Below, one piece after another: positions 16,945 to 25,686 of a stretch of 64,000 nt of DNA. The DNA is taken from contig NZ_BAWM01000083.1 of the NCBI RefSeq assembly GCF_000759675.1, positions 46,748-110,747 of the forward strand, written 5' to 3'. The notes beneath the pieces were generated by a model. It saw only the letters and a program-made list of their open reading frames with translations. It did not search any database and had not been told where the DNA came from. This DNA is from Neobacillus niacini. GTDB taxonomy: Bacteria; Bacillota; Bacilli; Bacillales; Cytobacillaceae. The position numbers were made by a program, and so were the translations under genes. Each line of letters opens with the position of its first letter. The first letter of the stretch is position 1.

Positions 16945-18136
16945 AACAGTCTACAAACTTCGTCCCAGTGATTATTGGCGAATCGGTGAGCATGAAAGCT
17001 GGTTTGCAGACATGGCGGCTAATGGAATCCATCTAAAAAAGATGGGGTTACAATTTGTCCAGTTTGTTAAAGGCGAACCGAAAAAAATGAGGTACAGAAT
17101 AGATGTATCAATAAATAAGAAGATTACACCAGAACAAATACAGATGTATGCGGAAAGTGGATGGGATTATGTGACCAGCTATAATTTTTTTCATGTATTT
17201 TCATCACCCGTTGAGCTTAATGCACCAGAGCTTCATACAGACCCAGCCGAGCAGTCTTATACATTAAAGGAACTGGACAAGAAACTAGCTATGAATGCTG
17301 GTATAGTTGCTGTCGCAATGATCTTAATGATCGTAATGTTGTATGCTATTTGGTTTCTTGATGAAACACCTACCTTAGTTTTGGTTGAAGGGATAGCTAT
17401 TCAACAAACTATTTTAACCATCTTCATCGGATTTTCGGCCTATACTTCGTTACAGGCCGCCATATCCATTCGTGCTTTACGAAAAGATCTTATTGGAGGA
17501 AAACCGATTGATCATCATGCTCCTTGGAGGATGCACCACCGATTAAATTCTATAATAGCTTTACTGTTTACAGCAGTGGTGGGAGTGGGTTCTATAATTC
17601 CATTCGTGCAGCTTGCAAAAGGTGATACGAAAACATTACCAGAAGCAAGCCTTGACTTACCGTTTGTCAGATTAGCAGATGTAGAGCAGAATCCAGCTTT
17701 GGTTCGAGGGGAATCTACCTATATGAGTGACAATGTTGATTGGGGCAACCGGTATACATATGAATGGAGTCCGTTGGCACCAGTGCAATATGAAACAGAT
17801 GAAAACGGGGTGGTACCAGGAAGAATGTGGAAGGACGGGAGCGGTGAATATTCACCAAGTATGCATACAAGAGTTTATCAGCTTAGTATACCAAGTATAG
17901 CCGATAATCTAATTTCTGATTTAATAAAAAGATATAATTATGATGATAGTGGCGAAGATTTTGTTAAAACAAAGCATCCAACTTTTGATCATTTGATTGT
18001 TCATGAGGATGAGGCGATGAAAGAAGTATTTGCTTCTAAAGGCAAAGCCTTCATACATGTTCGTTATTATGGCTATGCAGATATCAATTCAATAATAGAA
18101 AATATAGAAGAGAAGATTGAGATAATTTTAGAATAA
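16937..18136 (+). CDS. DUF2812 membrane protein
   Basis: About 399 residues. N-terminal DUF2812 domain (KLRPSDYWRIGEHESWFADM, MRYRIDVS, SGWDYVTSYNFFHVF; about residues 5-100), then three or four membrane segments (about 115-145, 150-175, 200-225) and a soluble C-terminal domain with TYEWSPLAPVQYETDENG. I prefer ATG 16937 (GGGAGG 8 bases upstream) over the ATG two codons earlier. Its 5' end overlaps padR. Function unknown; DUF2812 proteins paired with PadR are thought to be membrane stress proteins. Confidence 0.8.
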   Translation: MNKTVYKLRPSDYWRIGEHESWFADMAANGIHLKKMGLQFVQFVKGEPKKMRYRIDVSINKKITPEQIQMYAESGWDYVTSYNFFHVFSSPVELNAPELHTDPAEQSYTLKELDKKLAMNAGIVAVAMILMIVMLYAIWFLDETPTLVLVEGIAIQQTILTIFIGFSAYTSLQAAISIRALRKDLIGGKPIDHHAPWRMHHRLNSIIALLFTAVVGVGSIIPFVQLAKGDTKTLPEASLDLPFVRLADVEQNPALVRGESTYMSDNVDWGNRYTYEWSPLAPVQYETDENGVVPGRMWKDGSGEYSPSMHTRVYQLSIPSIADNLISDLIKRYNYDDSGEDFVKTKHPTFDHLIVHEDEAMKEVFASKGKAFIHVRYYGYADINSIIENIEEKIEIILE

Positions 18137-18152
18137 ATTTCGTAGATAGGTA

Positions 18153-18332
18153 GTGAACCATATCCATTTATGGTTAGGTGAGGAAAACGAAAAAAGTATC
18201 CTTATGTATATGGTTGGAGAAGGAGAAATTTACATTACATCTTCTAAAACTACAAATCAAATAATGAAATTAATACTATCTGATCAAGAAGATAAAGTGC
18301 AGCTTTTTTTATTTAAGTTAATGGCAGGATAG
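18153..18332 (+). pseudogene. 59-codon ORF, likely gene fragment
   Basis: GTG opens MNHIHLWLGEENEKSILMYM and continues to a stop at 18332, with coding-like composition but no ribosome site. It follows the DUF2812 gene by 17 bases. Not recognised; probably the tail of a lost gene. Confidence 0.35.
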
Positions 18333-18435
18333 TCCAATGTGGAATGTTAGAACCCACAAGACATTAATCATGACACAAACTCGCCGAAAATGATAAAGTA
18401 ATATGAAAAATAGACAATTGGGTGGTGGAATCATC

Positions 18436-20127
18436 ATGAAGCATCTTCTTCCTAGCATAGAAGACCTGTTGCAAACGAATTTTTCTTTGCTTTCCGATAT
18501 GGGTGACAAAAATGAAGCAGCATATATATTTAAACAGCATCAAAGTGAAGTCTGGATGTTAACGATAAATGAGTATCTTCATTATAAAAACGAGAATATC
18601 AAAGATCTTTATTGGAAAAAAGCTGGCGTTTCCAATGAAAAAGCTGTTATTCAAGACGTGATTCAAGAAGTGCAAACATCAGATGTTGTGGTCATCACGG
18701 ATGGAGAAGGAAAAATCAAGGGCTACATCGCTTCCGCTGCTTTACTTTCTAAAGTGTTTGAATCTTATCAATATTTAGAGGCCTATTTTCAAACGATGAT
18801 TGATACAATGGATGGTTCGGTCTCGATTGTGGATGAAGCTGGAAAAACGGTTGTTTGGACTCCTGGTGCTGAGAGGATTTTTTCAATTCCTAAAGAAGAA
18901 ATTATCGGAAATGAAATGGAGCAGTTTTTTCCAAAAGAAATGTTATTAAATAAAGTTACGATGGAAACAGGTCAATCATTTCGTCATAAACAGCATAAAC
19001 CTCGTGAGGATCTTTTTGTCATGATTAATAGCAGTCCGATTGTCATCAAGGATCGGATCGTAGGTGCGGTTGCTGCAGAAACAGACATTACCAGTCAAGT
19101 GTTAATGAATCAAGAACTTATGAATGCTTCCTCCAAAATTCTTCAACTTCAGAAGGAGGTTTCAAGGCTGCAGTTGTCACATGATTCCTTTCAACAAATT
19201 AAAGGTTCAAGTCAATTGATGAAAGAAACAGTTTCATTATCAAGGAAAATGTCTGAAACGAGTGCAAACATTTTATTACTTGGTGAAACTGGGGTTGGAA
19301 AAGAAGTCTTCGCAAAAGCTATTCATTATTATCGTGGATCAGACTCTCCATTTATTGCTGTAAACTGTGGTGCGATTACACCATCATTGTTTGAGAGTGA
19401 ATTTTTCGGCTATGAAAAAGGAGCATTTTCTGGTGCAGATGCAAAAGGTAAAAAAGGAAAACTGGAGTTGGCGCATGGAGGAACACTTTTTCTTGATGAA
19501 ATTGGTGACCTACCGTTGGATATGCAAGTGAAGTTACTCCGAGTATTGCAAGATAAAACGTATTATCGGGTTGGTGGCACAAAGCAACTTAAAGCCCAAT
19601 GCCGAATCATTGCTGCTACAAATAAGGATTTAGAGGCAATGGTTGAAACCAATACCTTTCGAGAAGACCTTTATTATCGGCTTAACATTTTATCTATTAC
19701 AATTCCCCCTTTGAGAGAACGAAAAGAAGATGTTATGGAGCTCCTTCATCTATTTATTAATGAGTTTTCACTGTTATACCATCGAACGATTAAAATCGTA
19801 GATCCTCAGGTCACTTCCGCCCTAATACAATACGATTGGCCAGGAAATGTGAGGGAGATGCGAAATGTTATTGAACGATTAGTGTTATTGTCAGGAGAAG
19901 GAACCATCTCTGTCGGAGCATTACCGCCCAAGCTGTTACAATCTACATTGTCATCGACCGGATACCTTGATGACTCCTTGCAAGATGACCTAAATGATTT
20001 TGAAAAAAATAAAATCATGGAAGCCATTCAAACGGAAAATGGCAACAAGCAAGCAGCGGCAAAAAAACTAGGAATATCTCGAGCTACTTTATACAATAAA
20101 ATGAAAAAATTAAAGATTGAACTTTAA
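18436..20127 (+). CDS. sigma-54-dependent activator (PAS-AAA+-Fis HTH)
   Basis: 563 residues from ATG 18436 (GGGTGGTGG upstream; an ATG 33 bases earlier has no ribosome site). Order: N-terminal signal region with a CBS/PAS-like part (1-115), PAS domain (about 120-225, DTMDGSVSIVDEAGKTVVWT), short coiled linker, AAA+ domain with Walker A GETGVGKE, sigma-54 contact loop GAFSGA (a GAFTGA variant), Walker B GGTLFLDEIGDLP, arginine finger region, and C-terminal Fis-type helix-turn-helix (GNKQAAAKKLGISRATLYNK). It hydrolyses ATP to open sigma-54 promoters; the -24/-12 promoter at 20436 before the peptidase operon is the obvious target. The PAS domain suggests a small-molecule signal, perhaps a peptide or amine. 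Confidence 0.9.
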   Translation: MKHLLPSIEDLLQTNFSLLSDMGDKNEAAYIFKQHQSEVWMLTINEYLHYKNENIKDLYWKKAGVSNEKAVIQDVIQEVQTSDVVVITDGEGKIKGYIASAALLSKVFESYQYLEAYFQTMIDTMDGSVSIVDEAGKTVVWTPGAERIFSIPKEEIIGNEMEQFFPKEMLLNKVTMETGQSFRHKQHKPREDLFVMINSSPIVIKDRIVGAVAAETDITSQVLMNQELMNASSKILQLQKEVSRLQLSHDSFQQIKGSSQLMKETVSLSRKMSETSANILLLGETGVGKEVFAKAIHYYRGSDSPFIAVNCGAITPSLFESEFFGYEKGAFSGADAKGKKGKLELAHGGTLFLDEIGDLPLDMQVKLLRVLQDKTYYRVGGTKQLKAQCRIIAATNKDLEAMVETNTFREDLYYRLNILSITIPPLRERKEDVMELLHLFINEFSLLYHRTIKIVDPQVTSALIQYDWPGNVREMRNVIERLVLLSGEGTISVGALPPKLLQSTLSSTGYLDDSLQDDLNDFEKNKIMEAIQTENGNKQAAAKKLGISRATLYNKMKKLKIEL

Positions 20128-20160
20128 AAACTAAAAGCATATGCGCCTAAATTAGTCCAG

Positions 20161-20292
20161 ACGAGCGTAAGAAGCTCCTGGGCTGATTTAGAAGCTGGAA
20201 ATCAAAGGTAGACGCAAGTATTGCTCAGTTAGTCGCAAGTTATCTTCCATTACCGAAAGTATTGCTCCTCTACCCGTAAGTAAGCTCCCTAC
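20161..20292 (+). repeat. degenerate 20-21 bp tandem repeats
   Basis: Units starting at 20211, 20232, 20253 and 20273 share a (C)CG-AAGTAttGCTCC pattern (for example CGCAAGTATTGCTC, CCGAAAGTATTGCTCC, CCGTAAGTAAGCTCC), with a further unit at 20161. Period is 20-21 bp, two helical turns. They lie between the activator gene and its putative target promoter. Could be activator or repressor sites, or a dispersed repeat. Confidence 0.5.
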
Positions 20293-20359
20293 CTTTAAAT
20301 AAACTCCACTTATAGGATGTTCCACTGTTCTATCAAAACTCTAACCGTCTAAATACTTT

Positions 20360-20382
20360 GACACTAAGCACTACACAGTGTC
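20360..20382 (+). promoter_or_regulatory. candidate upstream activator site
   Basis: GACACT (20360-20365) and AGTGTC (20377-20382) form a perfect inverted repeat with an 11-base spacer, about 65-80 bases upstream of the sigma-54 promoter, where enhancer sites of sigma-54 activators are expected. Confidence 0.5.
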
Positions 20383-20435
20383 TAAAAACATTTACACTAT
20401 TATCTAAACTAGCCCCTAATAAAAGATTATTAAAA

Positions 20436-20451
20436 TGGCACAGAACTTGCA
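20436..20451 (+). promoter_or_regulatory. sigma-54 (-24/-12) promoter
   Basis: TGGCAC-N5-TTGCA matches the sigma-54 consensus, with the invariant GG (20437-20438) and GC (20449-20450) at the required 12-bp distance. It lies 49 bases before the first peptidase start and directly after the sigma-54 activator gene. Confidence 0.85.
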
Positions 20452-20499
20452 TCATTACTTCATGTCTATTTTTATCCATACATTAAAGGGGAATTGATC

Positions 20500-21603
20500 A
20501 TGAATAAGCGATTGCAAGAATTGCAAACCTTTTTACAAAAACAAAGTATTCCAGGTGGCTTAGTCACATCGCGCCAAAATATTTTTTATTTATCGAATTT
20601 TGATTACAATCCGCACGAACGGTTTGTAGGTATTTTTGTCTTCCCGAATGGCGAACCCATTTTTATTACACCGGCAATGGAAGTTCAAATGATAAAGGAA
20701 GCAGGCTGGAACCATCCAATCCTAAGTTACACAGATTCCGATCACCCGTGGGCACTTGTTCGTGACGTGATCGAAAGCAGAAACAAAATGAAGCAATTTG
20801 CTGTTGAGAAACATGAAATCTCCTATTTTTACATTGAAAGTCTACAACAGATTTTTGGTGAAGTAGAGTTTGCATCACTAGATCCAATACTGACTGAAAT
20901 GCGACTAGTAAAAGATGCTGATGAAATTGAAATATTACGTGAAGCCGCCGCTTTTGCTGATTACGGCGTACAAGTGGGTATTGAAGCATTAAAAGAAGGA
21001 ATCACAGAACTTGAAGTATTAGGGAAAATTGAATTTGAATTAAAGAAAAAAGGGATTAAAGACATGTCATTCCCTCCCATTGTATTGTTTGGCCAAAATG
21101 CAAGTAACCCACATGGCGCATCAGGTGACAATAAGTTAAAAAAAGGCGATACTGCCCTATTTGATTTAGGTGTGAAATATAAGGGATATTGCTCTGATAT
21201 CACAAGAACCGTCATTTATGCTAATACCAATAGCGAACTCGATAAAATCTACAATACGGTTTTACAAGCTAATCTTGCTGGGGTGGATGCTTCTCAACCT
21301 GGAACAAGAATTGGTGATGTTGATATCGCTGGAAGACGCGTCATTCAAGCGGCTGGCTACGGTGATTTTTTTCCACATCGAATCGGTCATGGCCTTGGAA
21401 TTGATATTCATGAGGCACCTTCTATGAACGATGCTAATGAGGGAGTATTGAAATCAGGAATGGTCATCACCATTGAACCTGGCATTTATCTTAATGGCCT
21501 TGGTGGTGTTCGCATTGAAGACGATGTTGTCATTACGGATAATGGGTATGAAGTATTAACGAAGTTTCCAAAAAAATTAATGGTTGTAGGAGCTGAACGA
21601 TAA
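20500..21603 (+). CDS. M24 metallopeptidase, Xaa-Pro dipeptidase-like (A)
   Basis: 367 residues from ATG 20500 (AAAGGGG upstream). N-terminal creatinase-type domain (1-125) and pita-bread catalytic domain. Metal ligands are all visible: the Asp pair in TALFDLGVKYKGYCSDITRT, His in HRIGHGLGIDIHE, Glu in TIEPGIYL and Glu in GGVRIEDDVV. Cytosolic cleavage of X-Pro dipeptides, or of an amide in a creatinase-like substrate, is expected. First gene after the sigma-54 promoter; its stop overlaps the start of the second peptidase, so the two are co-translated. Confidence 0.9.
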   Translation: MNKRLQELQTFLQKQSIPGGLVTSRQNIFYLSNFDYNPHERFVGIFVFPNGEPIFITPAMEVQMIKEAGWNHPILSYTDSDHPWALVRDVIESRNKMKQFAVEKHEISYFYIESLQQIFGEVEFASLDPILTEMRLVKDADEIEILREAAAFADYGVQVGIEALKEGITELEVLGKIEFELKKKGIKDMSFPPIVLFGQNASNPHGASGDNKLKKGDTALFDLGVKYKGYCSDITRTVIYANTNSELDKIYNTVLQANLAGVDASQPGTRIGDVDIAGRRVIQAAGYGDFFPHRIGHGLGIDIHEAPSMNDANEGVLKSGMVITIEPGIYLNGLGGVRIEDDVVITDNGYEVLTKFPKKLMVVGAER

Positions 21604-22664
21604 TGAACCGAATCGAAAAAATACAGAAACAGCTTTTAGAAAACAATGTCGATGCAATATTAATTACAAAGAGTGAAAATCGTAGATATACGACAGGTTT
21701 TACAGGATCAGCAGGAATGGTGCTAATTTCAAAAAATGCTGCTACCTTTATCACTGACTTCCGCTATGCAGAACAAGCTCAAAATGAAGTGAAAAACGCT
21801 AAGATTATCGTCCATGACGGTAATCTTGAAAAAGAAGTTTCCAATGAAATCGAACGTAAAGGTCTTAAAAAGGTCGCTGTTGAGGCAAATGCCATGACAT
21901 TAAAAACGTTCTCAACGCTACAAGAGTATGGAAATGTACAATGGATCCAATTGGAAAATATCGTTGAAAAGGTTAGAGAAATCAAAGAGCCGTTAGAATT
22001 AGAATTAATGAGAACGGCAGCTAAGATCGCAGATAAGGCGTTTGATTATATTTTGAATGTCATTAAACCAGGGGTTACGGAATTAGCAATCCGTGATGAG
22101 CTGGAATTCTATATGCGTAAGCAAGGTGCAGCCTCATCATCCTTTAATACCATTATTGCTTCTGGAAAGAGGGCTGCACTACCGCATGGAGTGGCTTCCG
22201 AAAAAGTGATCGAGCATGGTGACATGGTAACCCTTGATTTTGGTGCATTGTACAATGGTTATTGCTCTGATATTACGAGAACAATCGCCGTCGGGAGCTG
22301 CTCGGATGAGTTCCGCAACATTTATCACATCGTATTAGAAGCTCTAAAACGTGGAACAGAAGGAATTCGATCAGGTGAAAAAGCGAAAACGATCGACGAT
22401 TTAACGAGAGACTATATTACAGAAAAAGGCTTCGGAAATCGTTTCGGACATTCAACAGGTCATGGGTTAGGTATGGAAGTTCACGAACCAATCCGGCTTT
22501 CTGACAAAAGTGTAGAAATTCTTCAAACTGGAATGGTTGTTACCGTCGAGCCAGGAATTTATATCCCAGGATGGGGTGGCTGCCGGATTGAAGATGATAT
22601 TGTAGTAACAGAGAATGGTTATGAAATCATTACCCATTCTCCTAAGCACTTAATTATCTTATAA
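21603..22664 (+). CDS. M24 metallopeptidase, aminopeptidase P/YqhT-like (B)
   Basis: 353 residues, ATG overlapping the previous stop (TAATG). Same two-domain layout; ligands in MVTLDFGALYNGYCSDITRT, GHSTGHGLGMEVHE, TVEPGIYI and GGCRIEDDIVV. More like the short Bacillus Xaa-Pro peptidase YqhT than its neighbour, from which it is clearly diverged, so it is a distinct paralogue rather than a recent duplicate. Two M24 enzymes in one sigma-54 operon suggest stepwise hydrolysis of a peptide-like compound. Confidence 0.9.
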   Translation: MNRIEKIQKQLLENNVDAILITKSENRRYTTGFTGSAGMVLISKNAATFITDFRYAEQAQNEVKNAKIIVHDGNLEKEVSNEIERKGLKKVAVEANAMTLKTFSTLQEYGNVQWIQLENIVEKVREIKEPLELELMRTAAKIADKAFDYILNVIKPGVTELAIRDELEFYMRKQGAASSSFNTIIASGKRAALPHGVASEKVIEHGDMVTLDFGALYNGYCSDITRTIAVGSCSDEFRNIYHIVLEALKRGTEGIRSGEKAKTIDDLTRDYITEKGFGNRFGHSTGHGLGMEVHEPIRLSDKSVEILQTGMVVTVEPGIYIPGWGGCRIEDDIVVTENGYEIITHSPKHLIIL

Positions 22665-22735
22665 AAAATATTGAACAGGTCATCCAAGTAATTTTTATAA
22701 AGATGACCTTTCTTTTGAATGAGGTCGTATTCGAT

Positions 22736-23803
22736 ATGAATGAAATCATCATATTTATCATGACAGGATTTATGGTTCTAGGAGCAATAGATTATCTGTT
22801 GGGTAATCGGTATGGAGTCGGACAAAAATTTAAGGAAGCCTTCCATTCCATGGGAACACTAGCCCTTTCAATGGTTGGAATGATCTCACTTTCGCCTGTA
22901 TTGGCAAAATGGTTAACACCGATTGTATCCCCTGTCTACCAATTTCTTGGAGCAGATCCATCGATGTTTTCATCCTCGTTTTTGGCTCTTGATATGGGTG
23001 GATACTCTTTAGCAAATGAAATGGCTCAATCGAGTGATGCTGCTTTATTTTCTTGGGTATTTTTAGGAACGATGATGGGGCCGACTATTGTTTTTACCAT
23101 TCCGGTTGCTTTAAGCATCGTTCATAAAAATGATCATCCCTTTTTTGCTAAAGGAATTTTAATTGGGCTCATGACTATTCCATTTGGATGTTTAGCGGGA
23201 GGATTCTTAGCAGGATTTGACTTGATATGGATGTTGAAAAATCTGTTTCCTTCTATCCTCATTTCTGTCTTGATCGGCATTGGAATGTTATCCGCTCAAT
23301 CCGTGATGATCCGTGGTTTTAAATGGTTTGGTAAAGGGATTGAAATAGTTATTATCATTGGTCTTGTTTCGATTATCATTGAAACTTTAACAGGTATTGT
23401 TCTTATTCCTGGTATGATGCCGCTTTCAGAAGGCTTTGTAACAGTTGGAAAAGTAACCATCATGCTTGCCGGTGCGTTTCCGTTTGTATTTGTATTAGTA
23501 AAAGTATTAAAGAAGCCTTTTGTACTACTCGGAAATAAGCTAGGTATGAATCAACAAGCATTGGGAGGATTCATTGCGTCCTTCGCCCATCACATTCCTA
23601 TGTTTGCGACACTGCACGAAATGGACGACCGCGGGAAAGTTATAAATACCGCATTTGCCGTAAGCGGCGCATTTGTATTTGGCAGTCACTTAGGGTTTGT
23701 GGCGGGTGTGGAGAAGAATTTTGTCATTCCGCTGATTGTCGGTAAACTGACCGCTGGCTTTTTGGCTGCAGCATTGGCTTTGTTAGTGACAAAACGTCGT
23801 TAA
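22736..23803 (+). CDS. EutH-family membrane permease
   Basis: About 355 residues with roughly ten membrane segments. Clear EutH features: MTGFMVLGAIDYLLGNRYGVG at the start, LGADPSMFSSSFLALDMGGY, MMGPTIVFTIPVALSI, LTGIVLIPGMMPLSEG, FAVSGAFVFGSHLGF. EutH takes up ethanolamine in eut operons, but no eutABC or microcompartment genes are here; instead it follows two peptidases under a sigma-54 promoter. I start at ATG 22736 because homology begins there (GAGGT about 10 bases upstream). Probable uptake of an amine or small peptide that the M24 enzymes process. Confidence 0.8.
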   Translation: MNEIIIFIMTGFMVLGAIDYLLGNRYGVGQKFKEAFHSMGTLALSMVGMISLSPVLAKWLTPIVSPVYQFLGADPSMFSSSFLALDMGGYSLANEMAQSSDAALFSWVFLGTMMGPTIVFTIPVALSIVHKNDHPFFAKGILIGLMTIPFGCLAGGFLAGFDLIWMLKNLFPSILISVLIGIGMLSAQSVMIRGFKWFGKGIEIVIIIGLVSIIIETLTGIVLIPGMMPLSEGFVTVGKVTIMLAGAFPFVFVLVKVLKKPFVLLGNKLGMNQQALGGFIASFAHHIPMFATLHEMDDRGKVINTAFAVSGAFVFGSHLGFVAGVEKNFVIPLIVGKLTAGFLAAALALLVTKRR

Positions 23804-23814
23804 TGAAGGAAAGG

Positions 23815-23930
23815 TGGAGCCAACAGTCCAATCGACCGTTCAAAGTCACAAGCAGCTGTGAAATTGTGGAATTACCATTTTCCTTCTCTGTGGTGCAGCA
23901 CTGATTTTGAGTTGCAAGGATGGCTAACCA
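23815..23930. repeat. dispersed intergenic repeat
   Basis: Contains GTGGTGCAGCACTGATTTTG and GTTGCAAGGATGGCT, related to GTGGTGCAGAGCTGAATTTTG and TGCATTGGCGGCT within 6400-6655. Non-coding. Confidence 0.45.
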
Positions 23931-23973
23931 TCAATTTAATTTAACAAGTTATTAATTGAATAGTTGAAAGTTA

Positions 23974-24007
23974 AAGAGCATTTCTTTGTAATGAGGAATG
24001 CTTTTTA
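23974..24007 (+). terminator. terminator of the sigma-54 operon
   Basis: AAGAGCATTTC pairs with GAGGAATGCTTTTT (AGCATT-C / G-AATGCT), followed by TTTTTATCTTTG. Confidence 0.7.
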
Positions 24008-24080
24008 TCTTTGTCTAAATTTAAAAGGATATTTACATAACGATAAGAGTATATTTGAAAAAGATAATAATTTATTGTAA

Positions 24081-24098
24081 AACGATAAATATCATGTT
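24081..24098. promoter_or_regulatory. candidate operator of the DUF2975-HTH operon
   Basis: AACGATA-AA-TATCATGTT is an imperfect palindrome; another ACGATAA occurs at 24039-24045. Position 30-50 bases before the first gene suggests autoregulation by the HTH protein encoded at 24623. Confidence 0.35.
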
Positions 24099-24126
24099 AA
24101 TATCAAATTGAAAATAAATAAGTGAG

Positions 24127-24612
24127 GTGCTTTATATAAAACAAGGGTCAACATTATTTTTAAGGATGGCTGTTTTTCTTATTGGAACTCCAGTTCTTTC
24201 TTTGGGTATATTCGGGTTACCTTGGTTAGCTAATAATCCAGTAAATCCAGATTATGCCCATATACTTTATCCCATCGTAATAGGTCTGTATGTATCAGTG
24301 ATTCCGTTTTTCGTTGCATTGTATCAGGCTTTTAAACTTTTAAGTTATATTGACAAGAACCAAGCTTTCTCTGAATTGTCTGTTAATGCTCTAAAGAATA
24401 TCAAATTCTGTGCCATGACAATCAGTGGTTTGTTTGTGGTAATTTTGCCATTTGTTTATCTCGTAGCAGAGCTAGACGATGCACCAGGTCTTATCATCAT
24501 CGGAATGGTCCCTATCTTTGCTTCAATGGTAATCGCAGTATTCGCTGCTGTTCTTCAAAGACTTTTACAAGAAGCGATTGATATAAAATCTGAAAATGAA
24601 TTAACGGTCTGA
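24127..24612 (+). CDS. DUF2975 membrane protein
   Basis: About 160 residues with four membrane segments and the DUF2975 pattern (FLRMAVFLIGTPVLSLGIF, FKLLSYIDKNQAFSELSVNALKNIK). The start is odd. The only standard candidate, GTG 24127, lies inside the GAGGTG ribosome site; the codon at the right distance (24136, six bases after GAGGTG) and where relatives begin is ATA. Either ATA is used as a rare start or an ATG has mutated. Co-transcribed with a small Xre regulator, the usual partner in Bacilli. Function unknown. Confidence 0.75.
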   Translation: MLYIKQGSTLFLRMAVFLIGTPVLSLGIFGLPWLANNPVNPDYAHILYPIVIGLYVSVIPFFVALYQAFKLLSYIDKNQAFSELSVNALKNIKFCAMTISGLFVVILPFVYLVAELDDAPGLIIIGMVPIFASMVIAVFAAVLQRLLQEAIDIKSENELTV

Positions 24613-24622
24613 GGTGATAACA

Positions 24623-24835
24623 ATGGCAATTATAATCAATATTGATGTGATGCTGGCTAAAAGGAAAATGAGCGTAACAGAACTTTCGGAGAGGGTTGGA
24701 ATCACGATGGCTAACCTTTCTATATTGAAAAATGGAAAGGCAAAAGCGATTCGATTATCAACTTTAGAGGCGATTTGTAAAGCTTTAGAATGTCAACCTG
24801 GAGATATTTTAGAATACCGAAGTGATGAAGACTAA
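24623..24835 (+). CDS. Cro/C1-type helix-turn-helix regulator (YozG-like)
   Basis: 70 residues, essentially only the HTH: VMLAKRKMSVTELSERVGIT, NLSILKNGKAKAIRLSTLEA, then CKALECQPGDILEY. GAGGTGA is 7 bases upstream of the ATG; ten bases separate it from the DUF2975 stop. Such proteins regulate their own DUF2975 operon. Its 3' end is overlapped by the extended frame of the DUF817 gene. Confidence 0.85.
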   Translation: MAIIINIDVMLAKRKMSVTELSERVGITMANLSILKNGKAKAIRLSTLEAICKALECQPGDILEYRSDED

Positions 24836-24878
24836 GCAGGACTTATATATTCAGAATAATCCATTGGAGGCACAAATC

Positions 24879-25667
24879 ATGAGAGCACTAAAACAACTCG
24901 TACTTTTTGGTTGGGAGCAGGCCCTATCATGTTTGTTTCCTGTTGCTATTTTTGCCTCTTTGGCTTTAACAAAAATAATACCACTTCCCTTTCTACCACG
25001 GTATGACTGGCTGCTCTTCATCTGCCTTCTGATGCAGTGGTGGATGGTCCGTTCTGGGCTTGAAACACGGGATGAACTTAAGGTTATCACAATGTTCCAC
25101 CTAATTGGACTTGCTCTTGAACTTTTCAAGGTACATATGGGCTCCTGGTCTTATCCAGAGCAAGGATATTTCAAAATTTTTGGAGTTCCTTTGTATAGCG
25201 GATTCATGTACGCGAGTGTAGCGAGTTATCTGTGCCAGGCATGGAGGAGGTTAACCGTTGAACTAGTTAAGTGGCCACCGTTTTTGGTAGTGGTACCACT
25301 TGCAGCTGCGATTTATTTGAATTTTTTCACCCACCATTATTGGATTGACGTCCGTTGGTGGTTGTCTGGACTTGTCATGATCGTCTTCTGGAAATCATGG
25401 GTCACATACGAGGTGGGTGGAACGCGTTACCGTATGCCACTCGCACTTTCTTTTGTGCTCATCGGATTTTTTATTTGGATAGCAGAAAATATCGCAACCT
25501 TCTTTGGAGCTTGGGAATATCCAAACCAAACCGATGCATGGAGTCTCGTTCATTTAGGAAAGGTGAGTTCATGGCTCTTATTAGTGATAGTTAGCTTTCT
25601 TATCGTAGCGACGTTAAAAAAGGTTAAGGGAAACTCCACTAGGATAGATAACAGTCAATTTTTATAA
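24879..25667 (+). CDS. DUF817 membrane protein (YoaT-like)
   Basis: 262 residues from ATG 24879, which has GGAGG 8 bases upstream; the longer frame from 24822 lacks a ribosome site. Seven or eight hydrophobic segments and conserved polar clusters in membranes: HMGSWSYPEQGYFKIFGVPL, then YWIDVRWWL and WIAENIATFFGAWEYPNQ, the hallmark of DUF817. The repeated GxW-YP motif suggests a binding site in the membrane. Function unknown. Likely co-transcribed with the upstream HTH gene. Confidence 0.8.
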   Translation: MRALKQLVLFGWEQALSCLFPVAIFASLALTKIIPLPFLPRYDWLLFICLLMQWWMVRSGLETRDELKVITMFHLIGLALELFKVHMGSWSYPEQGYFKIFGVPLYSGFMYASVASYLCQAWRRLTVELVKWPPFLVVVPLAAAIYLNFFTHHYWIDVRWWLSGLVMIVFWKSWVTYEVGGTRYRMPLALSFVLIGFFIWIAENIATFFGAWEYPNQTDAWSLVHLGKVSSWLLLVIVSFLIVATLKKVKGNSTRIDNSQFL

Positions 25668-25686
25668 CAATAAAGAACCCTCTATT

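Noticed and set aside
22665..22735. Riboswitch or EutVW-type antiterminator hairpin before the EutH gene
   Set aside because: The gap is about 70 bases and contains only a weak ACCT/AGGT-type pairing; no dual hairpin typical of eut control was seen.
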